NCBI RefSeq assembly: GCF_019112545.1
Contig: NW_025064894.1
Location: 242,750 to 306,749, forward strand
Reading direction: 5' to 3'
Origin: Guyanagaster necrorhizus
Lineage: Eukaryota; Basidiomycota; Agaricomycetes; Agaricales; Physalacriaceae
DNA: 64,000 nucleotides
The notes under the pieces were generated by a model, which saw only the letters and a program-made list of their open reading frames with translations, searched no databases and was not told where the DNA came from. How positions within the stretch are numbered: the stretch's first letter is position 1; every line of letters begins with the position of its first letter. Of the stretch, positions 10,561 through 23,622 are shown piece by piece. The position numbers and the translations under genes were made by a program.

Positions 10561-11530
10561 TTTATTTTCAACTCAGAAGCCAACAGAGGCACTTCTGGAT
10601 GTGGTTCATATCTCTTAGAATGATATAAAGGAGAGAAATACACTAGCCTCTCACAAGATAACTATGCCCCTTGCTGTCCTGAGTTTCTTTCCAAAAAACT
10701 CAGACCTTCTCATCTTCTCAAATACCAATGGGACTTGCACCATGTCTTGTGCTCTGATCCTCATGTACTTGTGCCATGATAGGTATCTTCATAGCCATAA
10801 ATGTGAGGCTGATCATGTGAAGCCTATCAGATATGAATGCTTCCATGTACATTGGAATTCCTACCCTATAATAATATGTTTCCTTGTATTTGAAGAGGAG
10901 GATGGTATGATAGTCATCTAGAGTGATGAGAGCCCTACTATAGATGACTTTCTCCTCTCCCCTTTGAAGAAGCACTCTGCTGAGAGAGACATCATGTTGA
11001 GGGTTTCAAAACTCTCAGACATGAAGAGATTGCACTGGAGGCTGTTTTCAGTGAAGTGGCTTCTGCTCAGAAGTGCACATGTCACCAAAAAGTATCTTGT
11101 CAACCTCAGGCTGGCCAGTGATGTTACTTTGAGAGCAGCTCATAGGTCTCTACACCTGATGATATAATAATAATCCATGAGAATTGTTCTGCATCTGTGT
11201 TTACTCCAGCATTAAATTCCTTGGCTGCAAGCATGGTCTCTCCACTCACTGAATGTCTCAGGACTCTAATCTCTATGCTGACTGCATCTTCTTCCACTGA
11301 AGAACCAGCCACCTTGTTTGTTTTTGATCTCAAGCCTACTATCAGAGTCATGGTAACCTCAAAGGATACACCTACCATTGCATCCCCTCTGCCTGAACAG
11401 AATGTCATGATGGATGAATACACTGTGCTATCTAGGATAGGACCAGACACAGATAACCTGTTCAACTTTGGGGATGTCGATCTTTCAGATGCAGAAATTG
11501 GCTCAACTGCTGATTTCATCTCCATCTAGC
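10561..11530 (+). other. Unrecognised reading frames downstream of lineage P pol
   Basis: A frame running from 10,664 to 11,167 is open for 168 codons with a single TAG (10,919), and a second frame is open for 110 codons at 11,197-11,529. Such lengths are unusual in this decayed region. I see no known motif. They could be an extra 3' gene of the P element, part of its LTR, or unrelated repeat DNA. Confidence 0.35.
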
Positions 11531-13671
11531 TTCAGGCACTTGCCATGCATAGCACTGGAGGGTATATATAACACATCAAATGATGTCAACCCTCTTACCA
11601 CTTCTAATTCATCCATTATCTTGCTATACTCTCTTTTTGACATTACACTCAGCAAATTACTTGATATCTTATCTTACTCACTCTATCCTTCCCAGTTCCC
11701 TCTATATTTGATTTCTCTATGAGTATATAAACTCTTCTTATATTAGATTAGACAACTTTTTCTCGAATCAAAGTATTGCTTACCTGGTCTTTGCTTCACT
11801 CCACTAAAGATCCTTGCATAATGAAACTGTGATATGTCTTGCTTTCATTACAGTTTTTGTGCTTAATCTCCTTTCATGCCATACATCAGATTCTGATGAA
11901 TACCAAATACCATTACATGCAATTCTCTGTGTCTCCAAAGATATCTAATGTGCTCTCTGTGCACCAGGCTATACAGAGCACTCTCATACAAGTATTTGGT
12001 GTTGCTGATAGGTCAATATACCTAGATATCCTATGGGTGGCTGAGGAGGGCAATGAGACAGTCATATGAATGACAAAAGGGTGAGTATAATTTTCTTTGA
12101 CATTCTTCCACTGCTAATGTCCATTCAAAAGAGATTCAATGATGATTGTTGCTGCTGTCACTTCAGCCTCAACACTAAGGATATTGCTGCAAAAGGAATC
12201 ATTGTTCCTGCCTGTGCTCAGTAGCACATTGGCAACACTTGATGAAGAAGAACACTTATGAGTACTGAATATCAACAGTGCTACAATTTATTTGATCAGG
12301 ATATATATAGTCAGACAATTCCTAGTCTATCCAGAATGTGACCTATAGATCTTCCTGTTCAAAATGATAATGCTTTTCTGTCTCAGCCACTAGACATTCA
12401 TCTTATGACTGCAATTTCCATTCATGATTAGCTGCAGTTCTCATCCAAGAACAAATGTTCAGTGATTACAATATACAAAATAGAATGCTCTCAGATCTAA
12501 CTCTTCTGGCTCTTAAAACAGAGAGAAGATGCATGGTTACAGCTCTAAAACATAGTTGACCAGACTTCAGCCAAGTAAGCAATTTTTTTACTTTGCCAAG
12601 TTGTCATATCTTCAGGCTTTTCCTCTCTGTTACATTCTTGAACCATCTCTTACCATCAATTACTTAAAACAAACTCATGGCTACTCTTATTCATATGAGC
12701 TATTATGCAGCATGCCTCCACCAACTCAGTTTTGACAGTATCCCATCCTAGCAATATGCTCACTATAATGAAAGAAGTAACATAACATTAGATTGGAAAC
12801 AGTTTGGCAGGGGAACAAATAGATGGGACATTCTAATGTTTCACATTCAAGACCAAGTTTGACTTGATATCAGTGTTCATGAACCAGTTGGACTGTGACC
12901 ATAATATCATCATGGCCTGGTCATACAAATGCTCTGGGAGCCATCTGAGTCAGTGTTCTAGACTGCAGAATTGCTTTCTTAAAATATAAGAACTTTGAAA
13001 CCAGAACTTCTCTGAAGGAAGGGTTAATATGTTATAGTCTACTATTGTTGAACTAATTATTCCTTCCTAAGAATGTCAGAAAAGATATGAGATAACATTT
13101 GTTGATGGTCATTCCCAAAGTGGATCTTATTAGCACTGTATAATGTTTAAAAAGGCTCAGAAATCTATCTAGTAACAAGAGCAAGAGTCTGTAGTCAATT
13201 GCTGAGACAGTTTTTTGATCATCAATGCCTGAATCACTCAAATATGGAGCACCATCAGGTATAAAATGCAGAGGCAATAATGTCTTTAATCACACAAATT
13301 CCCACACAACTCAGCAGAACATATCATCTCTACAATTGTTGTTGAACAATGACAGATGTACTGTCTGCCAAAATACTTACTATGATTATTAAAGAAGCAT
13401 GGGTTCTTCCTCTCACACTCTTTGAATGACTCATAATGGTGATCTCATCCCTTCTCATGAGCAAGTCATTCTCTTGAAAATTCACTCACATGTTCTGTAC
13501 TGACATACACATTCTCACACCTTTCCACCTTAACCATGTCATTGACTGTATCCTATAATGAGACACTGTAGCCTTCCAGTGTGCCTACTCTTCATTTTTG
13601 CCATCAAAGTTCTGCTGGTCTCTATTCTTCACTCTTGAACTTGATATTCATCAATATAATCCCATAGTACA
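11531..13671. other. CpG-poor repeat DNA, no identifiable gene
   Basis: AT-rich and stop-rich on both strands. A TATA-like gagtatataaac near 11,720 may belong to an LTR of lineage P, but I could not find its boundaries. A weak 76-codon frame at 11,839-12,069 has no known motif. Confidence 0.4.
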
Positions 13672-14089
13672 TGTTAGACTCAAGCTGCATGTGATCAGAA
13701 GCATGTGATAGACTAGTATGGTTTTGTATTTGAATCTTTGTGCTAGAGTTCACTTATTGTGTTCTGTTGACCAAATGCTTTAAGGCCTTTGCAAGTATAG
13801 CTTAAGAGTAGAATGAGATGAATGAACTTTAGCTCAAAGCTGGAGTTTTACCAGTGAGAGCTATTCTACTTATATACTATAGAGATTTTGACTATAAATA
13901 AAGCTACCTATTGTGTTGTTATTCATTGTAATATCTCTTATCCTTGGTTGTTGCTACTATCTACAAAAAGTTCATTTGCACATCATCAAGCATTGCTGTT
14001 GCATCAAAAGACAATGACTAACTAGGCTTGTTGTGCTGACTAAGCATAAATAAAGGTTTAGAACAAAAGAAATTAGAAAAATCATAACA
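13672..14089 (-). repeat. 3' LTR of M1
   Basis: 418 bp, TG at 13,672 and ATAACA at 14,089. The right side continues with the complement of a polypurine tract (ttaccctctctttaa), so this is the 3' LTR of a minus-strand element. The R-equivalent reads TTAGCTCAAAGCT. Confidence 0.85.
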
Positions 14090-14490
14090 TTACCCTCTCT
14101 TTAATACTATCATCCTGATAGCTTAATTTAGAGATAATTCATACTCATATATGGTGTTGTCAGCATTCATATGCTTTTCATTGACCTATTGGTTAGATTC
14201 AGGACTATAGCTCTTCCAGCTGACCAAATAGTCAACTGTAGTGGTCATTCTGCCATCTTTCACCTTGACTTTCTGCAGTTTATGATTTAAGATCTAGTCA
14301 ATTTCATAGTGTTCTTCATCATTGATGAGGTTAGACAGACATGGAGGCAGACATTCTTGGTTTGAGAAGGCTGAGACCATAAATAGAGTAAGAAGTGATT
14401 CATTAAAAACATTATGTACTTTTCAGTTTACTGGGAGGCATAATTTATAGGCAGAGGTACTGACTTTTGCAGTGATAGTAAAGGGGTCAG

Positions 14491-14937
14491 TGTTAGGCTC
14501 AAGTAATATATGACCACAAACATATGATAAACAAGCATTGTATTGAGTTTGTACAGTCACACCTGAGTCCACTAAGTGTCTATAGCAGGATTGTGTCTTA
14601 AGATCAATATAAGTTGACTCAAAATAAAGTGATAAAATAAAGGATAGCTTAAGGCTAAGGATATATGATGCTTTCTATGCTACTTATATACTATTTGTCT
14701 CATAGATAAATATACACCTTCTAATCATGCATACTCAAGTTATAGTGCTTATTGTCTTGCAGTATCATAGTTATCTATAAAAGAGATGTTGTTCTGCTGT
14801 TAGAGCATCACTATGTGTGAAACAATAGCTGGTTGTGCTGACTAAGATTGTCCCATAGTTCTCAAGCACTCACTTAGATGCTCTGACTAAGCATAAATAG
14901 AGGTAAAAAAAAAAGAAAAAGAGATAAAATCATAATA
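14491..14937 (-). repeat. Solo LTR inside the M1 integrase
   Basis: A 447-bp LTR of the M4-like subfamily, flanked by GTCAG (14,486-14,490) and GCCAG (14,938-14,942), a 5-bp target duplication with one C/T change. Removing it rejoins the integrase sequence seen uninterrupted in M3 near 30,450. Confidence 0.85.
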
Positions 14938-15517
14938 GCCAGCATGTTTATCAGTGAGTTTCTGCTTGGGGTAAAGAAGATGGAGGATGGAGATATCCAA
15001 CCAGATATGATCATTGATGGTATAAGAATGAGCAGGTTGATAATATTTGTCATACTGTTTTTTCATAGTCAATGCTGCTTTTTTCAGAGCAAGTTGTGTT
15101 TCAGTGTAGATTTTGGATATTTCTGGAGTGAAGTCATAGGAAGCAGGAGTGGACATTGTTATCCATTCAGTATGAGAGATGTGCAGATGGTGGCTAAAGT
15201 TAACAAAGAAAGGTATTTTTCCAGTGGCCAAGTAGATGCAGTTGTTATGTTGAAAGGCTGCTAGAGCAAGCCATTCTATTCAGTCATCTTAGCAATAGTT
15301 AATAAAAAGTTGAAGGTATTTTTTGACTTCTTGATTAATCCTCTCCATTTGACCATCCATCTGAGGATGATATGCTGTTGAGGTGTTTCATCAGATATTA
15401 AGGAGCTTATACAGGTCATCCAAGAACTTGGAGATGAATTATAGTCTCCAGTCAGAGATTACTATCTGTAGCATCTTGTATTTTGCATACACCTTGTCAC
15501 ATAGAATTTTTGCCCAT

Positions 15518-16912
15518 TGATATGCTTAGTGGCAGCTAAGTGACTAAGAGAGGTGAATGAGGAATGAAATCTCAAACACCAATATCTAATCACTCAATAC
15601 ACAATCACCAAATACAGTTGAGGTTGGTTGTTTTGAGTATGATAGAAGCACTCTTGCAGTCTTAAGTAAAATCAAAGAAACAGTCAATAAAGACAGTTAT
15701 TCAACTCTATCTTACTTTCTAAGATGCAATACTCATGAGAGTAGTTTATAGCAATGTTTAAGTATAATTAGGACTTAAAATCAATGCAAAATTGCACTCC
15801 AAATCAACTTAAAATATTCTGAAACCCAAATACTAAGTCTATTAAGCACTTAGGCTTGACTAGCTGCACTCTTGGCTAGCTAGCAGTCCTCAAAACTGAA
15901 GAACTTGTATTCTGATGCTGAAACTCTTATAGTTTAGAACCCAAATTAATCCAAAACTCAAAATACAGTTATTATTTCAATCCAATCCTCTCTAAGTGAC
16001 AAAGCAACTTAAATAAATCACTAAGTTGAAGCAGAACTTAAAATCCATTATCCCAGGGACTAGCTACAGTGGGATAGAAGGCCTGAACATGAGGGTGGGT
16101 CGCTTGCTTGCTATTTTCCCCTATTTTCTTCTTTTCTACATCAACAATAGGTATAGAATCTATAAATAAAGCATTCAAACTAGTATTTCTTCTGTTTAAA
16201 GTAGAATCACACCATTATTTCAGAATGGTGGCACTCCTGGACTCTCTTAGGCTTTCCCAGACCCATCTGGCCACTGTACAGCTTTATTTTAAGCCTACAG
16301 TGCCTGTGGGTATCTAACTCTTTTCTGTCTACTCAGAGTTTTAATCCTCTGAGTTATTCTTAGTAGCTTGATTGATCAGACCTGGTCAGACCCAGTCAAC
16401 TGATCCTATCCACTCTATTCTTCTCCATTCTAAGTCTCTTAGATCACCTGATACCTAGAAAATCCAGACTTTAGGAATTTGAGTCAAAACTTAGAGTGCT
16501 AGCCACAGATCATTGGGTCCCTCTTTTTACTACTTCTGGATGATGCTGTCTTTACTCAATACTCCACAACTGGCTATGGTATTACCTCTAGCTATCTTAG
16601 AATATACTTGTCTTAGTGGCATGTAGAATTGGCTCCAGTTGAGATACTATTTCTAAGTCTAACTTAGACTTAGTATTTTCTAAGGTGTGGTGCAGAACTT
16701 TTCTAAGTTCAAACCTGACTTAGAATTTTTATCCTCATATCATGTTATTTTACAAAGTCCCTTTTGGACTTAGTATTGGTGACTAGCATGACTATCAGCT
16801 CAGAGCCTCAGCCATAGTCCTCTATTGGCTAATAGTCCTCAGTTACTAGCATATTCTAATGTGTTATACAGAATTCACAAATTATAGGGCTGAATATGCA
16901 CTCTGCATATCA
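15518..16912. mobile_element. Repeat X, complete copy 2
   Basis: A 1,395-bp element with perfect 8-bp inverted ends TGATATGC / GCATATCA and a 4-bp direct flank CCAT on each side (15,514-15,517 and 16,913-16,916). Excising it restores the integrase reading seen in M3 near 31,030-31,060. TG...CA ends suggest a long LTR, but no internal retroelement domains accompany either copy, so a solo LTR or a nonautonomous element are both possible. This copy contains the empty version of the site occupied by element A. Confidence 0.8.
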
Positions 16913-19868
16913 CCATCTCTCCAAGTTTAGCTCTGTGGAGCATATGACTGAAATGATGACTTTGGAGAAGCAATCAACTATGATGACAATAGCATCATAT
17001 CTATTGCAATTGGGTAACTCTATGATTATGTCCACTGAGATGTGGGTCTATGGAGATTACAGAACCTTGTTTGAATGGAGTGGAGTGGCTCAGAGTTGTG
17101 TCAAAGATTTCTCTCATTGACATGTCTTGCAACTCTTTATATACTTCTCAATGTCTTAGCCTATTTTTGGCCAGCAGTATTTGCATAGAACTAATTCTTT
17201 GGTCTTTACAATTTCTGGATGCCTGGCTGTGGCATGGTTGTGATAGATGATGATAATTTCTCCCCAAAGATAGTTGTCTCTTAGAATGTAGATCTGATTG
17301 TCATAGTGAATCAATCCTCCTTTTTTGACTAGCCTTCACTCATGATTGAGTGATGGTATAATCTATTGGTCTCATTTCAATATGTCTCATATCATACTTT
17401 TGATTCATTTGTGAATCTCTTCTTCTGTTGGCATAATCATCATCCTGAAATGTTCTAGTCTTAATATGATCACTCCTTCATTATTCTCTCTGCTCTAGTC
17501 ATAGTCTGTCTGTCGACTGAGGAGGTCAGCCTTTTTATTGGCTATCCTAACCTTGTGATGCAGCATGTATTCAAACTGAAAGAGTTCAGTCACCCAGTAG
17601 GCTTGTCATCAATTGAGTTTTTGTGGCATACAGAAGTATCAGAGGTTTTGATGATTTATTTATATTTTGAAAGTTTAGGCAGCCTCAATCAAATAATGCT
17701 GCCACTCTTCTAATGTGAGCATTATGGCAAGTAACTTCTTGTTGTAGATTTTATAGTTGTGTTTAATTGCAGTTAGAGCTTTAGAGAGGAACATGACTGA
17801 CTGCCACTTCCTGTCTTGCTCCTGAGATAGGACTGCTCTGATGGTGCCTTCATTTGAGTTGGCCTCTATTCAGAATTTTCTGTTTTGTGTCAGTATGGCT
17901 AACACAATATTCTCTGCTAATCACTATTTGAGATCATTGAAAGTGCCTTGTTGAGAAGGTTCCCAGCTCCATGGGGCATTTTCTGTCAGTTGCATCATTG
18001 GCCATATGATTCAGCTATAATCCCAGATGAACCTTTGATAGAAGTTTGTGAATCCTAAAAGGATTGTAACTCCTTCTTAGTAGATTCCAGCTATTCTATG
18101 ACTCTGGCGACCTTGACTGGATCCATCTGGATGCTTTCTTTGCTAATGATCACCTCAAGATATTCTGTCTCCAATACTTCAAATTTGCACTTCTCAGCCT
18201 TTAAGAACAACTTGTGTTCCCTCATGAGTGCCAGAACCTGTCAAACTAGTTGTCAGTGTTCCTCTCTAGTCTTGAACATGATAAGAATGTCATCAAGATA
18301 TATTGTAATCTTTTCCATGGTAATGAGATTCTTGAATATATTGTTCATCATCCATTGAAAGGTGGCAGGGGAGTTGGTGAGTCTGAAAAACATCACTATT
18401 AGTTTGAAAAGTCTTTGATTGGTCTGAAAGACTGCCTTCCATTTATTCTCCTTCTTTATTTGTATATTATTATATTCTCAGTGAATACTCAGTTTGGTGT
18501 AATACTTGGCTCCTCATAACTTATCCATTAGTTCTAAAATTAAGAGTAGTAGATAATGGTTTTTAATTGTCATCTCATTCAATTTTCAGTCATTTTGGAC
18601 TGGCTAGAGCTTGTCATCCTTCTTCTTGATAAAGAAGAATGGAGAAGCCATAGAGGACTTGGAAGGTTGGATTCTTCCACTAGATAGATTTTCATCCAGA
18701 AACTTGTTGAGTTCTACTTGCTTGTGATTGCTGAGAGGATAGATCTTGCAATTGAAATTTACATTAGCATTTGGAATGAGTTTAATAGTGTGATTCTATA
18801 GTTTAGGCTCTAGCAGTTCATTGAAGCTTTTCTTATTGAACAGGTCCTGATAATTCTAGGCTTATTCTGGTACCATCTCTTTGAATGTTTTCTTCTCTTT
18901 CTCAAAGTTAGCTTTTGCTGTCAGGTTATTGGCATGGTGTATGGCTCATATGTGGATTGCCCTTTCTAGATCCACAGTGAGGATTGTCTCCCTATCCTCC
19001 ATCTCCTCATTCCATCTATCTTGGGGGTTTTTATCTGATAGTTCAAAGGAAATCTTTTGACACCTGCACTGTGCAAAGGTGAATTGTCTGGTTTTCCAGT
19101 TAATAAGAGAGTTGTGTCTGATTAGCCAGTTGTGACTGAGGAATACTTTCTTAGTTCTTAAGTCAGTGATGGCCAAGTCAATTCACTCTGAATGATCACT
19201 GATTGTGAGCTGTAGTTTGATGAATTTGGTGATTAAACTGGCTTAGTTCTTCATTCCATCAGCATTGTATACAGAGATCAGAGCTGCAGTAGCTCTGGTT
19301 GGGAGTTTGTACTTATTGATGAAAGCATGATTGATCAAGCTGCCAGTATAACTGCTGTTGATCAGGGCTGTTACTGTGTGGACAGATCAGCTGGTAAGTG
19401 TTTTGATCTGTACCTTAACAGTCAAATTCTGTCCTGGAGTTTTTGTCTATCAGATGTATCTTCAGGGTCCATGAAGTTCATTGAGCCATTCCAGAGCTTG
19501 ACAGCACTCAGCTTTCTTTATTTCATCTATCAGCTTGTTAACAACTTCTTCAACTCAAGCCTTATGTATCTAGTTTTTAAGTACTGTCTTAGCTGCTTCC
19601 TCTGTTATGGTATTTTTGATGGCTCACCAGGTCTATTTGGTTTTGAATGGCTTGAGCCATTTGTTGGAGGTCTCTTCCTCTGTTTGGCCTATAGGCATTT
19701 GAGTTTTGATTTTTGGCAATTCAGATGGAGTATGTTTGGTAGTGGTAGATTGAAGTATATTTGAATGGACATATAAATTAGATATAGGAGTATCTACAGA
19801 AGTACCATTAGTCTGTCCTGCAGCTACTGATAATACACTGTTCTTATTGGTCAACCCAGTGAAATCAC

Positions 19869-20908
19869 TCACTGGTTGGCTTTATCTTTTATCTCTTCAA
19901 TCTTTGTTTCTGTGCCTAGTTCTTTGGCCTCCTTCTGGAGTTCAGCAATCTGCATGCATATGCCCTCTCTGGTGTGTTTCTTCTTTAGGCAATCTCATAA
20001 CATATGATTCTTCTGACCGCAATTGAAACACTTTCTCTCTTTCTTTAACCAGTCAATGTCTATCAGCTTTTCAGCCCTAATGTAAGTAGTATCCATGTCT
20101 GTCTTCTGCATTTCATATGATAGGGTGGTAGTCATTAATAAAGATCCTATTTTAGGAGTCTGATTGCCAGCCTTCTGATTCAAGGTTGAAGGTTGGTTCA
20201 TCTTTTGGTAATCCTGCAGATTAGCTTGTTCTGCTTTTTGCCACTGCTTTTCTTTATATATCTTAATGATCTGCTCCTTCTATTTATTATACCCTTTTGG
20301 AATAAATTTGCCAATATTGGAGATCATTTTGATGTATAATGAGAGAGCCCCTCACTTGAGAGCTTCTACCATTCTTTCTTTGTTGGTGATGTCATTCTGT
20401 ATATTGGCAAGTTTGATGAGCCATTCCAGCTCATCAAAATACTCTATTGCTGGCTTATCCCTCATTCTGAATTTCTTGATCTTTATCTTGTGCACCTCTT
20501 GCATCATGGGGTTGATGAACTTGTCATTCAACATTTGTTTAAAAACCAGCCAGAATAAGAATTAGTGATACTGGTGAGTGGTAGAGTAGAAATTCAGAGA
20601 GATCAGAATTCACCAGGTCTTTGCCTTATCCTTAAGGTAGGATATGACAAAAGCTATCTTATTCATATCAGCCTCTAGATAGGTGACATACTTTGAAATA
20701 CTGCTTGCAGTCAATCAGAAACCTATTGATGTCATCAGAGGCTCCTTTGAATGGGCAGGGCTTGCAAAGTAAATCTGGTTTGCATTGTAGGATGGCAGCA
20801 TTTTTAGAGAGGGTGCCTATTGGGTTTGGATACTGATCATAAGGGGGTCACTGCCACTCAGTACTGCCACTCAGTCAGTGGGTCTGGAAATGAATGTAGA
20901 AAATTATC
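19869..20908 (-). pseudogene. gag: gag remnant of M1 (C-terminal part)
   Basis: Minus strand. It contains the CCHC knuckle KCFNCGQKNH (about 20,010-20,045), the capsid-like block around 20,352-20,534, and ends at TGA 19,869-19,871. The N-terminal side breaks at about 20,905 where homology to M3 gag (34,970-35,020) stops. Confidence 0.75.
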
Positions 20909-21153
20909 ATCCACAACTGAACAACAAGAAACATTACAAAGTTGAACAAATTCTGGACTATAAGTTCTGCAAAGTTTATGCACAAGGAGTTGGCAGTTGC
21001 ACTACTGTTTATTATCTCATCAAATGGAAGAGCTATAGCTCTGAATCTAACCAGTGGGTCCACAAGTGGGATTTCAATATAAACAATACTATCTAAGACT
21101 ATAAAATTTTCATCAATTGATCTATCAGAATAATAGTTTTAAAGAGAGAGTGA
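20909..21153 (+). pseudogene. Detached chromodomain, inferred 3' end of M2
   Basis: The plus strand encodes LNNKKHYKVEQILDYK then YYLIKWKSYSSESNQWV, the same chromodomain as M3 (30,093-30,299), followed by a purine tract (aaagagagagtga). It begins at the residue where the M2 body at 25,515 stops, in opposite orientation. Confidence 0.75.
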
Positions 21154-21602
21154 TGTTATGATTTTCTTTATATTCTTTTTCTTTTCTTATCTTATCAGAG
21201 TGTTTATCTTATTCTGGGTGCTTTCTCAAAGGATGTGAGAAGATTAGGTAATCACAACAAATAAAGTGTCATTGTACTCAGTCATTTTGTCTACAGACAA
21301 TTTCTCATTATTTTATCTCCAATGATCAGATAGCATCAGTATTATAGCATGGAACAGCACAATAGGTAGTAGTCATATTTGTTACAAGTCAAACAGTATA
21401 TAAGTAGAATAGCTCTCACTATAATAGTCCAGCTTTAAGCTATAAGTTTATCTCACATTATCTTCTCTCAAGTCTAGCTTATCTTTGGCCTAAAAGCACT
21501 CCATCTATCAGAGCATATTAAGTGAACTCTAGCATGACTGTACAAACATGATACAGTACTAGTTTATCATGTGTTCAGATCATATACTAGTTAGATCTAA
21601 CA
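21154..21602 (+). repeat. 3' LTR, inferred to belong to M2 (inverted)
   Basis: 449 bp, TGTTATG...CTAACA, closely similar to the M2 5' LTR at 48,296-48,743. It is followed by TAAAG (21,603-21,607); read in element orientation, the M2 5' LTR is preceded by the same TAAAG (complement CTTTA at 48,744-48,748). Confidence 0.85.
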
Positions 21603-21607
21603 TAAAG

Positions 21608-23394
21608 AATAATAAATCAGAAAATTTAAATTTTTTGGCAGAGTTATACTAATAAGAAATAGCTTCATGGCTTCCAGCTCAGTGAGCTGTCAAGTAGCTG
21701 ATCTATATACAAAATTATTTGGTAATGTATTTTTGATCAAACCCAGCTCTAGTAGAATATACTTTTCTGATTTGACATTATAAGCAGATACACTTTGTCA
21801 CAGTCACTTTTCAAGTTATATTCTATATTTCTCTGTTTCACTATGAGACATTTCTGACTGGAGCCATGAACATGCATCTGTGAGAACTGTCAAAATCACA
21901 TCTAATCCATCAAAGTTTTTATTTAAGCTAGCATTCACATAAGTGTCAGATCAGTCTGAGGTTATTATTTTTGACTTACTAGTATAACTCATGTTCAACT
22001 GTGTCTGGTAACTCACTATGCTTCTTTATAGATAAGGCTTACACCTTGGAAAGAGAATGCATTTTCATTGAGCAGCCTAGAATCTGACTATACCTTTATT
22101 TGTATTAGAGAGTGTCCATATCTCTGCCATTGAGTTTATGCTGCTATTTAGCTGCAATACAAATAAAGGCTCAAGGATAGTGCAGATAACTTAACACTGA
22201 TTATTAGCCTTTATCACAGTCTAAAATGTTCCATTTAAAGGTGGTGATATTGATAGATAGGCCAGATACTCACAATCATAATATTTGAAAATGTAAATCC
22301 TAGATTCTAGACTCAACATAATCATCACACCTTGTATTCTACTGCTTTTTTTCTTGGTCACTTTTGTCTCCTTTTCTGCTTAAACTTCTTTATATAATTT
22401 TCTCTGTCTCTTAGGCTTGGTTGATGTAGATAGAAATGGGAGTGAGCCTGAATTTAAGCTTCTCTCAAATAACAGTTTTATTTGTTTGGCATCTATCAGC
22501 TTATCACCTGGAATTTCTTTACTATTGGTTTTCCTCTTGCACATAGATATTATTGCCAGTTGCAGAACTATTGAGACATCTCAATAGCAAGAATGTAGAC
22601 AGATGGCTGTAGAGTTCAAGAACTCTATATACTGAGGATAGAATCATATTCATAGCTCTGAGACTTATTAACCTGTCTCTATCATTCTGGTGTCATATCT
22701 AACACATGCTTTAGAGTTGAAACTATTGCTGAAACATCAGAGTAAAGTTGAAGGATAAAAACATGGCCAATGCACCTTGTGAAAAGAGTATGCAGTGTAA
22801 ATTTGATAAAAAGAGTCTGCATCAAAATCTATAGTCTTAGAGAGTGAATGTTGATAATGTTGAAGGATGGACTCATCTGTAACATGTTGTAAATAAAAGA
22901 AAAGCAACCAGCTATATGAAGTGGATTTACTATTAGTATAAGAAGGTGTCATTGACATGCTTGAAAAGGTTTTTCAAGCATCCAGCATAGTGAGACAGAA
23001 GGAACCAGAAAGCATGTCTTGTACACAATGGTCTTTTTCAGATATGTTTATGGAGTTGGATCTGAAATCTGAGGCAGATTCAGATGTTCTTGGCCAAAAT
23101 AACCAAATTTAGATTTTTGTGTCATAGTTTTAGCTTTTAAATCATATCTGGCTGCCTTGGCTTGTGGCTTGATCAGAGACCAATCATGCTCAGCTGTCTT
23201 GGCTGGGTTTGAGGCACTGAGACACAGACTTTGTATCTGATCATGAAGACTTTTCTATACAGTATATAAGCTAGTAGTATACAGAAATATGTCTCGGTCT
23301 CAAGCTAAGGTTAATATACTGATCAAACTCCCAAACTCTTAGTGTGACTATCACTTCAGTATCAACACTGGCAGTCATAACCTATCAACTCCTA
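21608..23394. other. Unassigned CpG-poor repeat DNA
   Basis: The host sequence into which M2 appears to have inserted. A plus-strand frame just after 21,650 stays open longer than expected apart from scattered stops, and a 73-codon minus frame lies at 22,737-22,958. No recognisable transposase, RT or other motif. Confidence 0.4.
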
Positions 23395-23622
23395 TGTTAG
23401 AATTCAACAAATCTAACAGTAAAGTAAGTAATCAATATGTAGCAATGTAAATAAGATGCACACCTCAGTCTTCACTCATTGTAGTGATAAAAGACTAATA
23501 TTCAAATCTGTTAGAATACAATAAATCTAACAGTAAGATAAGTAATTAATATATAGCAATGTAAATAAGATATCCACCTCAGTCTTTACTTGTTGTAATA
23601 GTAAAAGACTGAGGTGCAAATG
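23395..23622. repeat. Tandem duplication of a ~114-bp unit
   Basis: Two adjacent copies, 23,395-23,508 and 23,509-23,622, each beginning tgttagaat(t/a)caa(c/t)aaatctaaca, a word with inverted ends TGTTAGA/TCTAACA. They share agtaatNaatatNtagcaatgtaaataagat and cacctcagtctt. Copies differ mainly by transitions. Confidence 0.8.

Larger units (their letters stand above)
14090..19871 (-). pseudogene. pol: pol of M1 (decayed, twice interrupted)
   Basis: From high to low coordinates: pol opens in the -1 frame at the gag stop (19,869-19,871); degenerate protease (DSG altered) near 19,350; RT with an intact YLDD at 18,289-18,300; RNase H near 17,600-17,930; integrase from about 17,500, split by repeat X, continuing at 15,517-14,938 and 14,490-14,390; chromodomain near 14,390-14,100. 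It is full of stops and has almost no CpG. Confidence 0.8.
13672..20908 (-). mobile_element. Ty3/gypsy chromovirus M1 (5' end missing)
   Basis: A minus-strand element, read from right to left: gag remnant, protease, RT, RNase H, integrase, chromodomain and 3' LTR. It is interrupted by a solo LTR (14,491-14,937) and by repeat X (15,518-16,912). Its 5' LTR and the N-terminal half of gag are missing; at about 20,908 the sequence switches to a plus-strand chromodomain from another element. Left flank of the LTR is GTACA; no partner was found. Confidence 0.85.
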
